DNA of 64,000 bases, taken from positions 178,999,945-179,063,944 of the forward strand of contig CM070902.1 of the NCBI GenBank assembly GCA_036417435.1. The letters are read 5' to 3'. A program made the translations under genes and the position numbers. This DNA is from Inia geoffrensis (taxonomy: Eukaryota > Chordata > Mammalia > Artiodactyla > Iniidae). The first letter of the stretch is position 1. The number at the start of each line of letters is the position of its first letter. A model generated the notes under the pieces. That model did no database searches, was not told where the DNA came from, and saw only the letters and a list, made by a program, of their open reading frames with translations. This document shows, piece after piece, positions 59,866 through 64,000 of this stretch.

Positions 59866-59879
59866 AAGTAACCTAGGGT

Positions 59880-61257
59880 GCTTCCACTGAAATATTTTCA
59901 GGGTAAATTTTGGTCATTTTTCTCTCTAAGCTTACCCTTAGCAGTGAAATTCCCAATATATGGCCAGTGCTACCACTTAAACATGTTTTCATTCGTACTG
60001 AGTTGGTTAAAAGCAGAGTGTTGAATTCAGCTGTCTTATACTTTTTGGTTTTCAGAAGAGTTGGTTCAACTCAAGACCTTCTTTCTGAAGTAATTTTTCT
60101 TCTACTATAATCTCATTTTTTCTTTCCTTGTTAGCTTCTAATGAAAGAGCATTTGCAATCAACCAAAAATGGTTAGTACATAATAAAGACTGTATACAAC
60201 ATACTTACTTTTCCAAAATCTATTTATCCTTCGGCTCCTTTATGGCATCTTTAAATTCTCTATAAAACAGAAAAATATATTAGTCAATTGTTCATAAACT
60301 GTCTCAAAAATGGGCATTTTAAGATGTAAAGTTCTATAAAATAAGGGGAAGTGGGGAAGTGGTATCCCTAATTATAAAGGTGGGTCCAAGAAAACTCACA
60401 ATGGGAAGAAAGTATTTTCAACTAAGTGAAACTAAATACTGCAAAAAATGGCTAACCTTATATCCAGCTGTCAAAACTTTCAAATCTGTCTAGAAGCAGA
60501 TGCATTCAACACAACTACCTTTCTTTGCTTTATCTACTGTCACTGCTTCTCTAGATTTTTATCATATGTGAGCAGAGGAAGAAAAGCACACTTATAGATC
60601 TTACCTACTCTGGATTCCCAACTTGTTGCATAAGGCAAAAATAGGAGTTTTCAGATTCCGTTTCTAAAATTCTTCCAATAGTAATTTGATCTCAAGTTTG
60701 TTTTTCTTCTCAAGGAATATGTTAGGATGGGACTCCTCTTATTTAGATACATAATCAATCTTCTTTGTGATGATTAATAACTACACATATCCATATAATA
60801 AGAATAGGCATGGCTTGAATTTTTTTTAATTAAATTGCTTCTTGAATGTAAAGTCATTCAATAAAATACAGTACGTGAAGAAAAGTATTCTAGATGCCAA
60901 ATGCATTTTGGAAAATATAATTGAATTTCTTAAAGTTGATACAATATTTTAAGTTGGGAAAATTTCTAAGTTAATTTAATGCCTTTTCATGGACCATAGA
61001 AGGTATTTGAGTTCACTAACAGTTACAAGTTAATTATAGGTTTTAAAAAATATGGATATATTTAAGACAAAGAGGAGCAATGTCTCAAATTAGCTTCTCC
61101 TTACAAAGAACTACTAGTCTGTAAAAATTACATCTAATTTCCTTGTTAAGGACAGCCACAGTTAATTTAGTGCAATTAATTGGTAATGGACAGAAATGCA
61201 TATTATGGAGTAATTTTATACCTCCAGATTGAATTCCATCATGCAATCAATGCAAGT
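59880..61257. other. Unassigned DNA
   Basis: No gene or repeat recognised. Confidence 0.5.
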
Positions 61258-61500
61258 TTTATTATTATTAAATAATAGCAAGTATTTATATAGCAAGTAC
61301 TCTGTTCCAGTGACTACTCTGTTTTGTATACATTAACTCACCAAAGCCCTACAAGGTATATACTGTTATTGTCCTGTTTCATCAGTAGGGTAACAGAGAC
61401 CCAGAGAGGTCAGTCAGCCTGCCATTAGATGTCGGACTTGGGATTCAAAAACAAAGACTTGTTTCAATTCTTCTGCTCTTAACCTCTATGCTATACTTCC
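61258..61500 (-). mobile_element. MIR SINE, near full length
   Basis: Reverse orientation: 'tagcaagtatttatatagca', 'acattaactcaccaaagccc', 'acaaggtatatactgttatt', 'cagagacccagagaggtcag', then 'tcttaacctctatgctatac', which is the tRNA-like head in reverse. Confidence 0.85.
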
Positions 61501-61960
61501 TATGAATTTATTTTTTTGTTTATTGTGATAGAAATTCCAGTGGGAACATATTAATAAGACAATAAATAGTTTCCTAAAGATCATGTATTTGTTATTTTAT
61601 GGAAATATCATAAACTTAGATAGATTAGATAGATTCAGATGTTAGTATTTTTTGATCCCTCATTCAGAGACTGAGATTCAAAGACTGCCCTGAAGTATCT
61701 GTTGAATGACTGCATGAATACATTGGAAAACTAAATAACTACAAAGACGGTTGTTACGGAGTTGATAAAGAGATCCAGTATAATTCCACTTCTGGGATCA
61801 TGGCATGAGTTCTGTGGACCAGCTGCTATAAGAAACAATCACAAGTTGCTTATTGTTTATTAACAAGACAAATTCATTAAAAAAAAAAAAGTCCCCAGTT
61901 ACGGTTTCCAGAGATTCTCCTAAGGGCATACAACAAATGAAGCAACTTTTATTCAGGAAA
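61501..61960. other. Unassigned DNA
   Basis: Nothing recognised apart from a 12-nt A-run near 61879. Confidence 0.5.
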
Positions 61961-63640
61961 ATCTACTGAATCTTGGTAGGAACAGCCAGGGGACTTGAGT
62001 CACAATTCACCTCCCACACCCGGCCCCTGCAAAGCCCAGACCAATGGGAACCCCACCTGGAGAGAATGTGGCCAAGCAGTGGCATCCCTCTCTGTCCAGC
62101 TCTCAGTCAGGGGCCCTGGGCTCTCTCTGGGTCAGCATTTCTCACTCCCCTCAGCTACTTGTGGCCACAGCTCAATTCCAAGTGAGTGAGGCCAGAGGGC
62201 AGGAGCTCCTTTCCTCCACGCAGCCTTGACTCACAAACCAGAGAATCGCCACAGGTATGGGAGGCCAAGAATCCTGGGGCTTCGATCGTCCTTACCACAG
62301 CTTACTCACTGGGTGGAGCTTCCACACTGGGAAAGATACTCTGAGGCCTGGAAGCCCACTGGGACCCCACTCACAAACCAAGGTGTCAGCCTGAGGGTAG
62401 TACCTCCAGCTCAGAGATTCTGCCCAGTGGGAGAGACACACCCTAAGAGCCTTCAAGTCTTCAATGCTTTCCCCTAAGTACTGAGCTCTATTGGAACATT
62501 GCTGGGGAAGTTCAAGCTTAGGGGTGGTCCCCCAAACAATGGATATTTTACTGGTCAGCTACTAAGAGTAAGCTGGTAACTAGGTGAAAGCGGCAGCTAA
62601 ACTGTAGCCCAGCTAGTTTGCCAGAGACACCTAGGAATAGCCCACCCACGGTCAGAGCAAACCTCTAAGACTGGCCCGCAAAACGGCTCCTGCAAAGGAC
62701 GCAAATATAATTGGATCAGACTGGAGCAGCTCTTGCCTCGAGGCATTGTTGAAAGCAGTAGGACAATCAGCCACCAGGTAGTGAAGCCTAGCAGCTGGGC
62801 GTGAAACCAAAAAGGGAGAAGGTATAACAGAGAGATGAGGGAAGGGAAAAACCAGCAAAGCCCTGCTAAAACCATTGACAGCATTGACATTGGAGGCTGA
62901 CGAGGCAGCGCCCGCAGATGGCCCTTTGAGGAGAGATGGCTGAAGCGTCACACTGCGGGGGACAATAATTCAGTAAGATTCTCCAGCCAGGTCACCAAGC
63001 AAGTAAATAAACAGCAAGAAACCCTGGGAGTGGGGATTGGTGTGTGTGTGTTGGGGGTGGCGGGGGGGGGGACCCAGTCCCTAGAGCTGCAACAATGTAA
63101 CCTCAAAAATGTCAATTTCTCAAAAAAAAAAAAGAGAGACATGTAAACAAACCGAAAAGTGTGACCCATACACAGGAAAAAAGGAGAAAAAAAGCGAGAG
63201 AAACTGTGAGATTGACTAGGCAAAGACTTTGAAGCAGCCTTTAATAGCTACAAAGAGCTAAAGGAAATCACATTTAAATATAAAAGAAATTGGATGTCAA
63301 TTATACCTCAATTTTGTTTAAAAAGTAAAAGAAGGTATAATGACTCATTAAATAGAGGATATGGATAAAGTGATCAAAATTATGAGAAAGTACCAAATGT
63401 AAATTTTGGAATTGAAAAGGATAGTAACTAAAATTTAAAAAATCATTAGAAAGATTCAACATTAGATTTTAACAGGCAAAGGGAAATCATCAGTGAATTT
63501 GAAGACGTAGGGAGAGAGATCATGCAATCTGAAGAGCAGAGGGGAAAAAAAGAATGGAGAAAAATGAACAGAGCCTCAGAGAAATGTAGAACATTATGTG
63601 GACCGACATATGCAGGATGGAAGTAACAGGAGGAACAGAG
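61961..63640 (+). mobile_element. Old L1 5' UTR and start of ORF1
   Basis: The GC-rich left part (61961-63120) has the character of an older L1 5' UTR ('aagttcaagcttaggggtgg', 'gatattttactggtcagcta', 'agctaaactgtagcccagct'). From 63220 it reads as ORF1 coiled-coil DNA ('gctacaaagagctaaaggaa', 'cagtgaatttgaagacgtag', 'atgaacagagcctcagagaa'), with no open frame left. It stops near 63640 without ORF2. The open frames at 61973-62477 and 62597-63223 are leader shadows. Confidence 0.65.
63026..63071 (+). other. G-rich tract, possible G-quadruplex
   Basis: Runs of 3, 4, 5 and 10 G (63026, 63032, 63053, 63062-63071) are separated by short spacers, including a TG run. The pattern can form a four-stranded structure on the plus strand. 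Confidence 0.5.
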
Positions 63641-64000
63641 AGAGTAAGAAACCACAAATAGAGGAAATGTGTGCAGTATCTAGTGTAGGATCTGGTGCCT
63701 TTAATCGCCATGTGTCTTTCATCTTTGTAAATCTAGTACCTTCCTATAGCCCTTTTTCTCTTTAAGTTAATGATGTAGTAACATGAGCATTTCGGAAGAA
63801 TACAGCCCCTGTTGTTGGCCCAGGATGAGACTCAGGTCCTGCGTCCGCAGGTGGACAATGCAGCAAGGATGCCGAGTCTTGCTGAGAGCCCCACCTGGGT
63901 GGCACACGACGTCCATCTGATTCTCACTGGTGATGTTCAGCTTAATCACTTGGTCTAGGGGGTCCCAACTTCTCCATAGGAAACTCACGGTTTATTCTCA
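63641..64000. other. Unassigned DNA, possible old L1 3' UTR at the end
   Basis: 63920-63985 ('gtgatgttcagcttaatcac', 'ttggtctagggggtcc') weakly recalls the same ancient L1 3' UTR family as 41243-41705. Too short and diverged to call. Confidence 0.3.

Noticed and set aside
61973..62477. Cluster of overlapping GC-rich frames suggesting a coding exon
   Set aside because: The sequence matches an old L1 5' UTR and is followed by degraded ORF1.

Overview
The window is nuclear DNA from a whale or dolphin (Cetacea). It carries seven dispersed copies of the CHR-1 tRNA-derived SINE, each starting 'gggcttccctgg' and running through a tRNA-like A box and B box to a CpG-rich body and 'accgc' plus poly-A. 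One longer CHR-2-like copy is also present. The young L1 3' ends are of the type expected in cetartiodactyls. Base composition is AT-rich. I found no intact protein-coding gene: every long open frame is an L1 relic, a SINE shadow or a low-complexity frame. The window reads as intergenic or deep-intronic, repeat-dominated DNA.

Layout. 1-553 holds the 5' end of a minus-strand L1 running off the window. 0.5-9 kb has scattered old repeats (L1M 3' UTR, MIR, an MLT1 LTR) and two CHR-1 SINEs. 9.4-11.5 kb is a nested L1 cluster in which two younger minus-strand L1 3' ends sit inside one older L1. 12.8-21.8 kb holds four CHR-1 SINEs, one lacking its anticodon-arm region. It also holds a solo LTR with TATA and poly-A signals, a minus-strand TBCA processed pseudogene, a MIR, a decayed full-length tRNA-Ile(AAT)-like sequence and two L1 3' ends. 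21.8-30 kb is mostly unassigned, with a 13-bp perfect inverted repeat, an L1 3' end, MER20/MER5-like hAT copies and one weak exon candidate at 29.4 kb.

30.17-36.31 kb is the main feature: an L1 full-length at both ends, with a 16-bp target-site duplication. Its ORF1 and ORF2 are degraded and a CHR-1 SINE lies inside ORF2. Its 5' end carries about 200 bp of extra promoter-like DNA, with CCAAT and a perfect CRE, upstream of the usual L1 start. It lies directly against an older L1 (36.3-38.4 kb). An L2 tail at 39.1 kb has expanded into a 290-bp GGAA-rich tract.

39-64 kb is mainly unassigned DNA with old L1 pieces and the CHR-2-like SINE. It includes a TSD-bounded L1 at 57.8-59.9 kb in which the 5' UTR is joined directly to the 3' part of ORF2, consistent with a spliced L1 insertion. 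The end holds a MIR and an old L1 5' UTR/ORF1 with a G-rich tract. I did not find a new gene system. The more interesting signals concern retrotransposon biology and two gene relics.
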